Shown here: one piece after another, positions 37,801 through 51,500 of the stretch
How positions within the stretch are numbered: the stretch's first letter is position 1
How the letters are laid out: every line of letters begins with the position of its first letter
Origin: Fasciolopsis buskii
Lineage: Eukaryota > Platyhelminthes > Trematoda > Plagiorchiida > Fasciolidae
DNA: 64,000 bases
Assembly: GCA_008360955.1 (NCBI GenBank)
Contig: LUCM01006300.1
Coordinates: 102,638 to 166,637, forward strand
Reading direction: 5' to 3'
The notes under the pieces: generated by a model
Databases searched by the model: none
Told to the model about the DNA's origin: nothing
The model's input: the letters and a program-made list of their open reading frames with translations, nothing else
Made by a program: the position numbers and the translations under genes

Positions 37801-40249
37801 ACTTTTATATACTGACAGTTCATGCTCCAATACGAGTCTTTCTAACTTAGATTCATTTCGGCTGTCTGGAAAATCCATGATAAAACAACCGTGCAAATAC
37901 TGCAGATGTGAAAGACGCACGCTAGCTGACTGATATATGACAAAGTACGCCAATTACTCAGTTGTTCACTCTGATTTTGGTTGCATATTCAAAGTCTACA
38001 ATTGCAAATTCACTGGGATTCCGTTCCGAAATTTTGATCTGCCTTACTCCGGAAACTTGTGCTTTCGTGCTACTAGCATAGCATACCCTATAAGTAGACA
38101 GACACTCAAGGGTTGGATGAACCGTTTCATTATAGACTGTTTGAAATAAAACACGGTCAATATATTGTACCGACGTCAGGCTATTAACCTTCTAATGCAT
38201 GAAATGTTGGATGCCCTAAAATGTCAGCCTTGTTTCTAGCAGAAACTAGAATGGGAAAAAACGTTTTCCGAGGAACACCACAGAATTAACCCATAAATAG
38301 TTACTGTCTAAGCAACCTTTCATTGTCACCCTACTTGTTGCGATACGGACACTTCAGCAGAGAGCATTCGTGAACACTTTTGACGATACCAAGACGATTC
38401 TGGTGACACACGTATTAGGAGAGTTCGGGTGTAGGAATGTTTGTGTAGGAAAGAACTGGGTGAAAAGATCTGCAGTGCGGCCACATTCCCGAAACCGTTC
38501 TTGTGCTTTGGGGGAGTTTCGCCCATACAGGAAGATGCTGCTTGCATTTAATAAAGATATACACTGCATTTAGCAAACTTACACTTGCTGTTCTTCTGAG
38601 TGGTTAGACTTAACCATTAGAAGGGATACACAAAACCGTAATGTTTTTCAACCTTGATTCATCTTGCAAAAGTTCAGCCCATGGACCGCTATTTCATGTA
38701 GTCATTTTAATTATCAATTTTCTCAGAACTAATAAGATCGCTAGACCAACAGTTTTATCTGAGTTCGCTTTCAGTGCGTTTTCCACAATCGAATTATGTG
38801 GCAGCTTAGATTTACTATTAATTTCGGGACAGTTCTGAGACTTCGTCGTGAAAATTGGGAAGTTGAGACTTTTCTTCAGCTCATTTGTTATTAACAGTCC
38901 TGTTTATGACAAAAAGTACAAAGCAAATCAGGTTTATCCCGATTACTGCGGAACTTTTATCCTATCCCACAAAAGTTTCCCTTACAATACCAAAGCGAGA
39001 TTCCGCTACTCAAAAGTGAGTAACAGGTCTTCACATGATGTATCAATACGCTTTCAGTCAACAGGTTTCTGTAAAGAATAGTGTAAAATTACTTGTGGAA
39101 ATGATTGTTAAAAGTCTGTCTCGACCACAGATGAAGTAGTGAGGTTTGCGTGCATATGCGCATATACATATGTATATATTTATATAAGCACAAAAGCTGG
39201 TTCAGCGTCAGGCACTAACAAAATGATGCTCACTGGGATTTCGTTTGTGGAACGAAATCGTATCAGTCTTTCGGAACTATTCTCCTTCAGTGGACTGGTC
39301 ATTGATCGCTCTCCCAACGACCTGTTCCATTTAATAGTTTATTGACTCACATTCATCTACCCAGTCATCACCAGAATTGTCTTTGGTCAAACGATTTAAA
39401 CTCACCTCATATAACATGCACACATGCGAGGAAAAAACACGTTTGTTCGAACGTTTCAAGGAAGTCGACATTCCGGCTCCACCTTTCTTTTGCGCAGTGA
39501 TCCGTCAGAAAGCTGCAAAGGGTAAAGTGTACTACACTAAAGCTAATTAGTGTGGCAAACTACTAAAGTTTTGTATTGTCAAATCATGTAATTGTTTAGG
39601 TCAACGTTTTAACTGAGAGGTCAGTAATCAGTCTGGCAACTCCGCGCCATTCGGAAAGGTGAATGATTGAAGTTGGCTCTGATATTTAACAAGTCACACC
39701 TTTTCTGTGTCAACATCGATGCCATCCGACTCAGACAAGATCTGCTTATGATTGTCATCATGGCGCACGGCTGGTCAGACCCAGCACAAAGTCGTGGCAA
39801 CTGGGTTATTCTCTTCACACTGATGCTAAGAGGTCTATGAAATCTTTTCGATTGAATCCTACAGACGGTCTCGTCGGCGATAAAGTTCTCTTCGTGTTTC
39901 GCGTTACTAGCAGGTGCTTATCATGTTTACCAAGGCTGGTAATAAGTTTTTGGCACTATAATTACGCGACACTAGGCATAGACGCAAAATTCACTTATTT
40001 ATTTCTGATGTCAATGAGTCCTTCACCGTCCTAATAAGTACTTATTCACTATTACTCCATGCCCAGGTTAGTAAATTTCGTGGATGTGTCGAAGCTGCTT
40101 ATGATAAGGGAAAATATAGATTGATGCACTTTTTAGTGGTATAAACTTTTTCTCAAGGCAGCTGCAAGAGAAAGAGGAAATCCAATTTTCCTCTTCATGA
40201 GATGCTTTCACACTCAGCAACACTCTTCAACCCATGATTGCAAGTAATC
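28801..40249. other. Non-coding stretch, no supported gene
   Basis: Upstream of the long exon. Frames include 29974-29567 on the minus strand (135 codons, no domain recognised, non-ATG start) and 33373-33696 on the plus strand (107 codons). 29060-29125 is rich in TGTCTG-like units. An ATG-less frame at 36680-36915 follows a good acceptor and is discussed as a lead. Confidence 0.45.
39151..39186. repeat. Alternating purine-pyrimidine AT-rich tract
   Basis: An imperfect run of CATATG/TATATA-type sequence about 36 bp long. Low complexity; alternating purine-pyrimidine DNA of this kind can adopt unusual helical forms. Confidence 0.6.
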
Positions 40250-40370
40250 AAAGCACTGTTGCTGTTTAGGTTTCCTGCGTCCCGCAAACACAGCATACCC
40301 ATTGGGGCCCAAATGGAACTCGAACTTGTGACGGGGTGTGGGATAAATGCACCTGTCCTCAAGTTACGCA
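40250..40370 (-). repeat. tRNA-like stretch (possible SINE)
   Basis: On the minus strand a B-box-like AGTTCGAGTTCC (40326-40315) follows a weak A-box-like block ending GGACAGGTGC (40367-40349). The spacing of about 22 bp is short for a tRNA. The downstream tail includes TTTGCGGGACGCAGG. No target-site duplication was seen. Confidence 0.25.
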
Positions 40371-41171
40371 AACTTGTTCTCAGGTGCGCTCTACAGGGCA
40401 TAGCACCTGTTTACCTTGAGTTTTTTATGATCACAGGCTAGTTCCTGATCGAGGACTGCTATGGCCTTATGTGGTTCATAATCTGAGAACCACTCAGCGT
40501 TTAATGACATATTACCGATTATCATAATGAGAAGTAATTCGCAATGTTTTCAACCCATGGCTGCGAATTCCGAAGCAACCGATTCGTAAGCTTGCATCAG
40601 AGGTGCAGTATATCGGCATTACGGATGCTTATCGACGTCTACCGTAACTTACTTTCTGAATAAGGTAGTGGATTCACAATCACTAGCTCCGTATCTGAAC
40701 TCCAATTGCGATACAGAGAATTTGCGCTAGAATGGCCGGTTCTAAGTAGTTGTTAAGTGCCCAATTCTAGGGAGGTATAAAGTACTTTCCCTCAATCGAC
40801 TTGATTTGACTTGGTTTCGCTGAACTCTGTCACAGGGTTTTATCATGCACACTTGCATACAGTCATGATATTTCGTCCCTTGCCGACAGAGAAGTTAAAT
40901 TTGCATCATGGACTCAGTAGGTTCCGAAAAGGAGTTCACGTGGTTTTCGGGGATGAAGAAGCAAACCGGACTAAGGACAAAACTGTTTTGGTCGCCCAGT
41001 CTAATGAACCAGCGCAATTCTCTAGGGTTCAGTTGTAAATACCATGCTGGACACATCACAGTTGTTTGTGCTAACTGAAGGTTGGTGTCATTAAACAGAA
41101 AATGACCAGTTATCCGCATGTGAACTTTGGTGGACCTAAGGCTTCCCACAAATGACTAGCCAATAATTAAA

Positions 41172-41265
41172 CGACGAGACAGGCAGTGGTCATTATTGCT
41201 GCTTTTCAACTTGATGGTTGTGGTTTCAAATCCTTTCACCGCAGCCCCAGTTGGCTTTGATCATC
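41172..41265 (+). repeat. tRNA-like stretch (possible SINE)
   Basis: An A-box-like CAGGCAGTGGTCA (from about 41180) precedes a B-box-like GGTTTCAAATCC (about 41222-41233). It is followed by CCCCAGTTGGCTTTGATCATC, and a similar string, CCCAGTTGGCCTTTCGGTCATC, recurs about 140 bp downstream (near 41391), hinting at a repeated tail. No clear target-site duplication. Confidence 0.25.
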
Positions 41266-44200
41266 TCCGGGGAATAATGCACTTCACCATTTAATTATTC
41301 CGGCAATAAACTAAGAAGGGAGGTTGGGGATTATTGTTATTAGCCAAGTAGATGGGAAACAGGAATAAGTTTGCCAATATGTCTCACTCCCAGTTGGCCT
41401 TTCGGTCATCATGGGTAACCTGCACACAAAGCTGATTTACAGTCGAGTGGTTTCGGGTTGGTAGCAAACCTTTGTTATTGATTAATCGGGGGTAAATTTG
41501 TCTATATACTTGTCTGTGTGTTCTTGAAAGGAGATAGGGTTGAGGAGGTCTGTGTCCTCACCATCATTGTCCCTGGAGGAGAGGTCATTTGAGGCGAATC
41601 TGACTAATACCAACTAAAGAGACATTTATTCGTCATTGGAAATTCCGCTGTTCCGGTGACTGCATCCTGTGTCATTTCAAATCATAAGTGCGGGAATAAC
41701 AAAAGAACACTCAAAGCAATTTAGGTTTCCAGCTTAGTCTTCAACAGTAGCAAGAATTTCAGTTCCTTCTGGTTTCATCACAAAAACTATCCGAAAGATC
41801 GAACATTAATAATTTTCCTTCATTTGTTGATTGCGCAACAAATTTAAATTTCTAGAATATAGCTACAGTTACGGGATGGTTGCTCACTGGGAGGAATTCA
41901 AAGTCATAACACTTATCTCCAAGTGTCACGATGCTGACTGCTTGACCAATGCTGAGCCCTCCGAATGGAACTTGAATCCCTAATCTTCCACTTAGGAGTC
42001 GGACGCCCGTAGTACAACACGCGAACTTGCATAAAACCCGAGCAATCCCTTCTAGGCTTATTCCACACCTGGAGTGACTATTCTGATCTTGGAGCCAAAG
42101 TGAGAAAGCAGTTGATGCCGATTTGCAAATGGGAATAGTGTAGTTGTTTAAATTTCACTCAGTACATTTTTATGTGTTCGGCATCCCTGCTGAGTGGAGA
42201 GATTCAGGTGACCGGCGGGCTTTTCACAGGTTCGGCCTTTCACTAGCCATCGTTCCAGTAAATAGCCTTCACCTGTGGAATTATGGAGTTAAGGTCACTT
42301 GGTATTGACTTGCACGAATAATTCCAATATATTGCCCGACAAAGTAGCCCGAGATCTGGATGGCTTAGTCTAGTCCTTTTTCGCCGTCGGTAGACGCTTA
42401 GTATTATGTGACTCAGGATCAGGCTTTTTCCCGTCATCCGCCGTGAGATGGATTGAACGAAACCACAGCGTAAGTTGTATTTTATAAACCTAAGGTTACA
42501 GTTTCAGGGTGTTGCATAGCAGCTTAAGAAATGATCCCGGTTTTCGGGCCGCGCAGATGCTACTAGCTTTAAGATTTCTCTCATCTCGAGAATTCAATGC
42601 GGTTTCATCATACGCAGAAGCAGCATGAGGACGGGGAAGTCTGCAGAACTCATTTGTATTCGTCGACCGTCTGAACGACACTGTTAGTGTATTTAAGATG
42701 CATTTCCTACCTTCAAGCTGCGTACGACACTCTTACAGGACTAGGTTGGTCCGATACTGAACCTTGTTCTCCGTAACAGGAGTTAGGCGAAGTTATTTGG
42801 CCAATGAATCGGATGAGGTGTCGTCTCCTATGCAGAAGGCTCGATTGGTGTTGCCAGAGTATGGCATTTGTGTCGTCGGTGCAATATCCGGTTATCCATC
42901 AAAGGCAAAATTTGCATTGCCACAGTAGCATCGGTGCCACCTTACGGTTTCAAACACGGCCGTTCGAACTGAGTATAGACAGTGACTACAGATTTATAGA
43001 CACTGGTGCTTTCGCAGTGTAGCACGAGCCCTTCTACTGCCATGTAGTAAGATTTCCTTGTTGTCGTTCTCATTTACTGAGCTCCGGTTCACCTATCGTG
43101 CAGATCCAAATATGTGAAACCGTAAATAATTACTGTCATGGTGCATCAAACCAGTAGCTGTCGACTTTGGAGGAAGTACCTTAACGACAACTCAGGGATA
43201 GGACGTAGAATTTTTTATCGCTGACCTCAGTCAATCAGACAGATACTAAATCCGAATGGGTTAGGATAGTTGAGGTAAACAAACGATGTAGCCAAATGTG
43301 GCAGCCAGTGATATTTATATATTCGATAATTTTTTGCTCTTCTATGGTTCTTCTGAATTGTGATCACATGGTTTTTCTTTCATTTATTCGGTTCTTCAAG
43401 ATAGCAATGAAAACCCAAGCACGTTACTTCAAGGTCAGTGGCTATGCAGACTGAATTGAATGGAGCTGCTGAAAGCATTGCAGGCTTTGGATTCATTCTG
43501 ACGCAGAAAGAGTACAGCCCTCCCACCCACAGTACAAGCATTACTGAGTCCAAATAATTTGACGGTTCTCCTTGTAATAAAGGTGAAGCATTCAGAAGGA
43601 GGGCTTCTTTAACTGCACCGTTTATATTAGGCAGGCTGAGTGGGCGCTTTTCCTCTAAATCACTGTGACAAGGAGTACAAAATTCAACGCGTCTGAGCTA
43701 TGTCTTTGCACCACAAATACGTAGAGGTCTCTCATACCTAAAGTGAATTAAGTTCTGTTTTCTTCTATACGATTTTACTTTCGATCCAAGAGGCTACTAT
43801 ATTAGATTTATTAGAGGACTCTCGAAAAAGAACAGCTTTGTTTAGATACCCAGTAAACGACCATTACCAGTGACCTATCATAACTCACACTTTATTCAAA
43901 ACGATGGCCCATACCGATTTCACGTTTGCGTATGAACCTCATTATTGCAAATTGTCAACACAAAAGGCGGGGTTGACAATGCTGGCTTTTCAGGAGTTGT
44001 GCTAGTTCCATGAGCTAAACTCAAGTCTTTCAATTAACGTTCGACCAATAAAGGAAGACATGGGGTTGAAATTCGTCCAATAACTGGTCACTTTAATTTG
44101 ATATCACCTCAAATCAGTCTTAAAATGAAGCATTTCGATAGTTCCTTATAAGAGGTAAAATAAGTGAAAACTGAATCTGTTCTGTTATATTAAGTTATTA

Positions 44201-47200
44201 TTATTGGGTTATTCTTATTCCATACAACCAGTTGCTCGTATCTTGTGCAACAATAACACATTGGATAAAAGGTGTTTAATTTCTAATTCATGGTCCCGAC
44301 CTGTCCATTCTGAACTCTAACTGGAAGAAATTGTGTGAAAAAAAGACTGACAAGCGTTTGAGGGGTTGTACTCAGGCTCTGCTAGGCCAGGTTGAATGAA
44401 ACAATCGTTGGCCAGTAGTTGTCAAGGGAATCATGCGTCTGTCACAAAAAAGTCAGAGGTTCCCATTCCACAGCGGCTGATCACTTTGGCAATAAATGGC
44501 AGCTCGTTGTGGCCCGGCTCATTAGCACACCCGATCTAATGAGACCTTGAACGATTCTATGCAGCTGCAAGTTTCAAGGTTAAAGTAGACGGTCCTCCAC
44601 CCCGTCTGGTGGTCTCTAATGGCAATGCGCATGTTCCTTCTATCGCATTCATCCCTCGTCCATATCCTAACATAAAGTAAGAAACTGGTCATATGACGTT
44701 AAACATTTCAGTGCTGCATTACTAAAATCTCTTATAAAGTAATTTTTTAACTACAAATTGGATGTGGTTCCGGATCAGTTGAATTTTGTAGCTGGATTAG
44801 GGAAGAAGAGATTTACACAACTTGACTGCATCGGATCCTAAGAAGATGGGTTTGTATCTGTCATCTTTTAAGATATTTTAAGCCATGGCTATTAAAACAA
44901 GTAGAGGACAGTTTTCACACAAGTTAAAACTTCTTAACTAGTTGAGGTTAAGAATTCCAGAATGAAATATATGTTGGAAAGTTTATTGTCTCAACCACTA
45001 AAGACAAATTTGGTTGTAACGGGGATTTTCTGGTAAACAAAACCTAATTACTTATCGTTTGCCAGTTGGCATTTTGGTTGTCTAAAACAAATCAGAACTA
45101 GTCCAAGGGTAATAGATAACGTCCATATCTTTGCGGAGAGTGACAGCCAATTTTGACTGACAGTGTCCAGAAACGCATCGGCCACTTTTTGAGGAAAACA
45201 CAAAGAAGTGTAACTCCCAGGAGTACAACTGAACTATCAGAACAGTTGGTGACTATTGATCAGCTTACTGTCTGTGATCCTCCATCAGTCGAAAAACTAT
45301 GCAGGTGGCAGACAGCAGCCAAATTGACGTGTCATTGCGTGGTTGATAAGAAAACTCGAGATACTCTAGGTCATCAGTGTTGTTAGTCTTCTAGTGAAAT
45401 GATTCCCCACATCCCGAAACTGGTCAGAGCAACCGTGTTCGGTGTTCGCATAGCTTTAAGAAACTTCGGACGAAGCACACATTAGAGGACAATGAAAGTG
45501 AGTAAAATTATCTGAGATGCACATGAATTAAATTATCTCGTATCACTAATTCGACTTACTGTACACGTTTATGTCAAGGTTGGTTCGAGGCAAATAAGCG
45601 GTTGATATCCATGAGGATCACACATACAACTAGACAGATCCAGCGGGCAGACCAAAAGTCACAAGAACTACTGAGATTGAACAGATGGATGCAGACTGCG
45701 GTCACCGATCAGGCTACAATAATTCATCAATATTCCTAGGCTAAAGACCAACTGTACTGGTGAAGTTACTAGAAGTCACTAGAGGCTGTTCTTGTGATCT
45801 GCGTTTAGTTGCTGACTCTTTCTAGGCTTACTAAGTGTATTACTTGCCCAGGGTTACCTAGTCTGTCTTGGTTTCTAAATTGTCAAAAGAAGGAGTTATG
45901 CTAGAAACGTTTGGAAAATCCCGCGGAACACATTGAGAACAACACAACATAGCGAACAAGCTCGTTTTCAGTTATTTGTACTCATGCCAATACATAAGAT
46001 TAAATATGGTTGGAGAGGGATCAACGGAAATTGTCGGTTTGCAGTCACATCAGTTAACAGTTCTAAGGATGTGTGTACGAGTTATTTTGCACCAAAATAT
46101 TAGGCTAATAGAAAAACAGTTAGAAAGAGACAACAAATCAGGAGTTTGAACTCTAACCACAATTTGGATTCGTTATGTATCTCTTTCGTACTATATTAGA
46201 TAGATTCAAATATATCTTGGCGAACTTTCATAGAAGTACACTTAAAAGATCTTCGCAGTGGTGTTACATTCAGTAAGCAGAATCCGATTTTCTTGATTTT
46301 CTTCTGACTGTTGTTTTGTAATGGGAAGTAATCATGATCCCTGTTCGCGGTGATCTTTGAAATACACAATAGTCTAACCAAATCGCATTTGTGATTGTGG
46401 TACTATCATTCCTCTTGAAATAAAACACTATTGGCTGGAGACGAATGAGAAGACTGTGCAAGTTGATTGGTCTCAATCTCTCTTGTGATCACGTCTGTGA
46501 TTTCGTTCACCATATTCTAAAAGAGCGGAGAGTTTCACGAAATTCAGGGTTCTTTCTCATTCAGAGCTCCGTCGCCCTAATAGATTCCGAGGCACCTATC
46601 CAAATCTCTAACGACCTGGTGGGTTAGCGATTAGATACTAACATATCTCAATCGTTCCAGCTGAAGGTATCGATGATGATCATTAAAGAGTATCGGACAT
46701 ACGAGGTTGTACAGCAACTCCCCACTTGTGAACAAAAAACGGAAAGGTGATTTTCTTCGAATCCGTAATGGTCTAGACGCAGCTGGCGTGAAGTTAAAGA
46801 GATGAACTAAGTAAATTCAAGAAAAAAACCAGCATTTCGTCTGCCTGCCCAAAATGAGGTTCTTAGGACGCGTAAGTGAATGCGGCTAAAAGAATTTTAT
46901 TAAGGGGATTGAAACACCCGCAATTACTTTTTACGGATTAAACAAATAATCATTAAGACGACTGTGCAAAACGGAAGTTTTTAGGGAATCCAAATATGCA
47001 GACTAACCAGTCCAAAAACGAACTTAATGGCATCGAAAGTGACGCTTTCCAGCTTTTGCAAATGCTATAAAAGACATTAAGTATCCTTATGTCGGGGTCC
47101 GTTATCTCCACACAGAAAAGACTGCTCCAGCTCTCTAGTTACAGTTCTCCAGATCTCAAAAATGACCGAATACGCTCGAGTACACTAGTGTAACCCCTGG

Positions 47201-47432
47201 ATAATAACTGCGGTTGTCTTTTTGCATGTCTGTGCCGGTAAGTATTTCTAACCATATTGACACAAGTGCGTTGTGCATGTTTTTTGTTTGGTATTTTATT
47301 TGTACTTTGGAATGTATCTGAGACACAGTGCCCGGAAATTTAAAAAACCCATCTGCTGATGGAGCTTGATGGTGAGGTTCGGTGCATGCTACTCAGTTAT
47401 CTTTGGAAGTTTAATGTAGATAATAATTTTTG
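41266..47432. other. Non-coding stretch, no supported gene
   Basis: Only chance-length frames (77 codons at most on the plus strand). A small palindrome pairs CTCATTAG at 44518-44525 with CTAATGAG at 44536-44543. No mobile element recognised. Confidence 0.45.
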
Positions 47433-48510
47433 CTAAAAGCCTCCCGTCCTGCAGTGATAATAAATGATAGACGACTTTGTGTCTGGAGAGACAGAAAAGA
47501 AAGGTTTACTGACAATAAAATTTGCAGCTATTCTAACAGCCATCGGTTCAGGTTTATGGAGCTTAGGCAGAAGTGAACTGGATATACTACGATATACTGA
47601 TGGCCTTTCGGCCGCGGTCAACGGTTGCATTTGAATGGGAAGAGCATGACAAGAAAGAAAGTTAAAGACAGTGGCGTCGCCGGCACGGATGAGGATTTAT
47701 CGAACAGAAGATCCTTAATAAATATAAGAAGCTGGAAACAAGTACGGATTCTTTAGGAATATTGTCATGCACGCGGTGAGGCTGAGATAAAACTATATGT
47801 ATTCGGAAGGGGATTATTAGTTTGCTAAGGAAACTTAATGTCAACACCAAAGGAACTGGGGAGAACAGGAACATGGGTAATTACGCCAGTAGGCCTTCGA
47901 TCTAGTCTCGGCCGAAGACATTCGAGATGTCAAGCGGGACCAAGTTGATTTATCCGTGGTCACCGAGTGGACCGGATTATGGGTGTCCGACAAGAGCCAG
48001 ATGATCAGCGGTGGGGCGACTCTGTCCGAACTGATATGGCCGTCACCCTGCAGTCCCTCGCGTTTGAGAACCGATGGCCGTTGGTCGAAGATTACGATGT
48101 CCAGCACTTTAAAAATAACAGACTTTAGAAAAGTCGGGCGGTATTTGTTTGCGTCGCAGAGGTCGCCGTGACTGTAGCTACGGCAATTTCGGTGTGTTTT
48201 CATGAGAATGGAAAAATAGATTGACTGAAGGGAGGGAAAAAGATGGCCCAGAAGAGCAGTCATCTCTGGAACATGTAAGTTAAAGACAACGGGTAAAATA
48301 CAATACGGACCGCATGGTTCGTAAAAGTTCAGGGAAGTCATCTCTAGGCGGACCTTCTTGGGGTCGCTTAGCGGTGAAAGTGGTGGTTAGTGAAAATGGA
48401 AGGCGATAAAGGAGAAGAATAATCGAATGAAATGGAGGTGGAAGCAATTGGTGAAGTAAATCCCTCAGTTTTCTAGCGTGGTTTACGAATAGGCTGCGAT
48501 GCACTCAGCA
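47433..48510 (-). mobile_element. LINE reverse transcriptase relic (CR1/Jockey-like)
   Basis: The minus-strand open frame 48341-47841 (166 codons) contains, in order, EMTSLNFYEPCGP near its start, FPSLQSIYFSILMKT, DANKYRPTFLKSVIFKVLD (about 48158-48102) and VLKREGL (about 48071-48051). These align with LINE reverse-transcriptase blocks that normally read SL-(KSPGPDGI), LF-SL...LP-WK and NYRPISLTSV-KV-E...L-REGLL. After about 48030 the similarity jumps frame: LVPLDISNVFG resembles the YLDFSKAFD catalytic block with its key aspartate kept, and IFIKDL near 47700 resembles F-L-(Y/F)-NDL. The xADD block is not seen. Several frameshifts and stops make it non-functional. No poly-A or repeat tail was located, so the 3' boundary is approximate. 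Confidence 0.65.
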
Positions 48511-51500
48511 TACTGAGGTGAACTTAGCGCTACAATCACTGCTTTTTGGACCACAATACTCTGAAAACACTTATTACTAGGATTTGGATTAAAGCTTACA
48601 CATTTTACCCAGTGAGTACACTTGTTCCATTACCAGAACTTGCACTCCGGATCTCTACTGATCAAATGGAGCCGACTGATATCAGATCACTGTATTGGCC
48701 ATGCTATGGTCTTCATTCCAGGAGGCAGTTACTTACTGTTTGTCACACGAAGGTGGTCAGTTGCGGCATTTTCCTACTAGAGTGTGATATTCGTTGTTTT
48801 CCGAGTTAGTGGCCGACGAGGATAGTGTTCAAGTTTAAATGGGTAGCCATGGGAATCAATGACTCCGTTCAGTGTTTCAAGTTTGCTCATCTCATGAATA
48901 GGTAAGGTAATTTCAATCGATACTGTGTTTCTGTCATTCATTCGCTGACATTTCCTCAGATGATATCACTAGCAATCCCAATCACATCATTATAAAAAAC
49001 ATTCTTTTTCATGCTGAATTTGACACAATTCCATTGAAGTTCCAAGGTTATCAATGTTTCCAGTCCGCAAGACCGATACAGGGACGTTTTGTAAAATGCT
49101 ACTTAAATTTGCAATTGAATTTGTACTTAAGCACTAGCAAGTGGCGCAGAAAATGTTTGCCAAACAAACAAGAAAATTGCAGTTACAACAATGATCAAAT
49201 TATCAATAACCGGCTTTAAGAGCAAACTATTAGTCAAGTCCCAAATGGATTCCGAGGTTTTGTGCGAATTATCGCCTCAACCCTCTTTTGGCCGCAACTT
49301 CCTTCCTGAGAGAGGTGCATATTGTCGTTTCAATCACGAATGAAGAGATAAAAGACAATCTGTCAAAAATGCTGCTTACTTGAAAAGAAAAAGAATTTCG
49401 TGAAACCTCGGCATTCTTACTGAGACCCAGCTCCCCGGCCTAGAGCTCGTGTTCTGCCTAATCACAGAAGAGTAGTAAAAAAGAGGAAGACGGCGAACAC
49501 GTTGTTGAACGAAATTAGTCATCCTTATAGTCCAACAGTGCACACTAGGAAACAATGCGATCCTATCAGCAGACTCGTTTTCAGCTAATCATAATCATGC
49601 CAAAATTTGACATTTATTGACATGATCACGAGCTTGTTCGTCTCGCCGCATTATTTTTTGAAGTTGAATCACAGATGTTATTCACTGCGAAACTGACGCA
49701 ACTTTCTTAATTGGAAAAGAATGATTTTGAAGCTTGCGGGCAACAGCCTGGAGTTTTAAAGACTATCGAGGATGACTTTTCAGAGTACCTCATACGAATG
49801 CTGCAATCAGTCGATTTGTATCTATTGCACACGACGTGAGACGCAGGCGAGGGCGGTTTAGCACAGTAATACGCGGGATTTATGTATTTGGGTTAAATTG
49901 TCCACCCGATGATGTGCATTGTGGCGCAAGTTTGATGCGAGTTCCGACAGAATGCAAATGAAGAAAGATGCGGCGAATTAACCAGCATAGCTGAACAGAT
50001 GGATGAAAACGATAGAAGATAATTCCCTAATGTAGAAGATGTTGGGAAAAGGTTATAGAACAGCAGCAGTTAGCACACCGAAGGTACCAATTGACGCGGT
50101 TGATATTCCTTAGCCAGTATAAAACAAGACGTCCTTCATACACGTAGTCTCTGAGCCATTTGAAAAGATAGGTGAAACAACCAAATCGTCACAATTGGCT
50201 AAATAAACTGGAAAGAGGCAAAGAAAAAAAGCTGACAAATAAGCAACAGAAGTATACTGCACGGAAATCGCTGTACAGTCTAATGACTTACACACATACT
50301 TAACTAAGATAGAAACTGGGTCAAGTGCCCAGCACTATTGCTCGCAGACCAACTGATGCAAGTATTAGAGGATAGTGAAGAATTCCTGAATATCATGCCA
50401 CCGATTCCCGGCGAGCAGAAACGACAACCACTGATCTGCAACCCTTTGACGGTTACGTCTAACTCGTGCTTTTGAAGATAGACAAGGCACTCGCCGAGTG
50501 CTAGAAATCAGGAGTATTGTTTAATTTCTATGAAAGGTTGGTTATACTCACAAAAAGTAAGAGAAAGATATTGATGCGTGTTTAAACTACGGGACTAGGG
50601 TTATTCGGGTAGAGAGCAGTAGGAATCGCAAATGAATCTCAAATACTCATTTAAATTCAACACAGGAGGTCGGTTCAGACAAAGAAGAGGTGTTTAAGAC
50701 GTGGGTACCCAAACTATCTTGGGATATATCAAACCAGGAACGAAGGGATTATAGATGATTTTAGATACTCAGCATCTGTCGATAAAATTGGCGCTTGTTT
50801 CTCCTCTGCACAGTAGTTTGATCGTAAGCTACTTTTACTTTTGATGCCGAATCCCAAAAGAATAATTGATATGATTGTAACTTAGCATTTATGGATAAGG
50901 GTATAGCTTCGTTTCAGTCTTATTTCCATATTTGAAAGCAGGGTTCCTTTGATAATAAAAAGGTTTGGGGAAAAATGCATCACTACCTCGCCATTTTGAT
51001 AAACTAAAATGGGTTTTGGAAGACGGAAGTCAAAAACATAGGATGAAACTTCACTTAAAAATGACGCATTACTAAACCAACTTTGAACAATGTGAAAAGT
51101 AATCGCTGGTTTAAGTAAGGAAATTTTTCCCCGGGGAAGTATGGTGCTAGCGAAATGTGATGCGTTTGAATCGATTAAAAAGAGACTTCAAGTTTGTGAG
51201 TAAAGTTCAACCTAGTGCTGTGCCAAAATCAGAAAACCATTGGAAGAATGTGCAGTGGAATAGTTGGCGATTATGAGGTCCAAAACACAGAACCTTGGAC
51301 TGGGAATCTGAACAAAGTCACTGCCAAAGGAGTAAAATAAGAAAAATAGTGGCGTGTGGTTAAAGTGTCCGACAACTAAATACGACTGTTCAATAACAGA
51401 TGAGACAAAAATAAGCCAAAAAAGGCATAAAAAGAATCGATTTCTAACAATGCAGTGGCAGTAATAAGAAAACTGAAGAGCTTAGAAGAAAAAAAATAAA

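Noticed and set aside
38326..38573. Three overlapping open frames on both strands
   Set aside because: Overlap on both strands reflects a local lack of stop codons; none reads as a known family.
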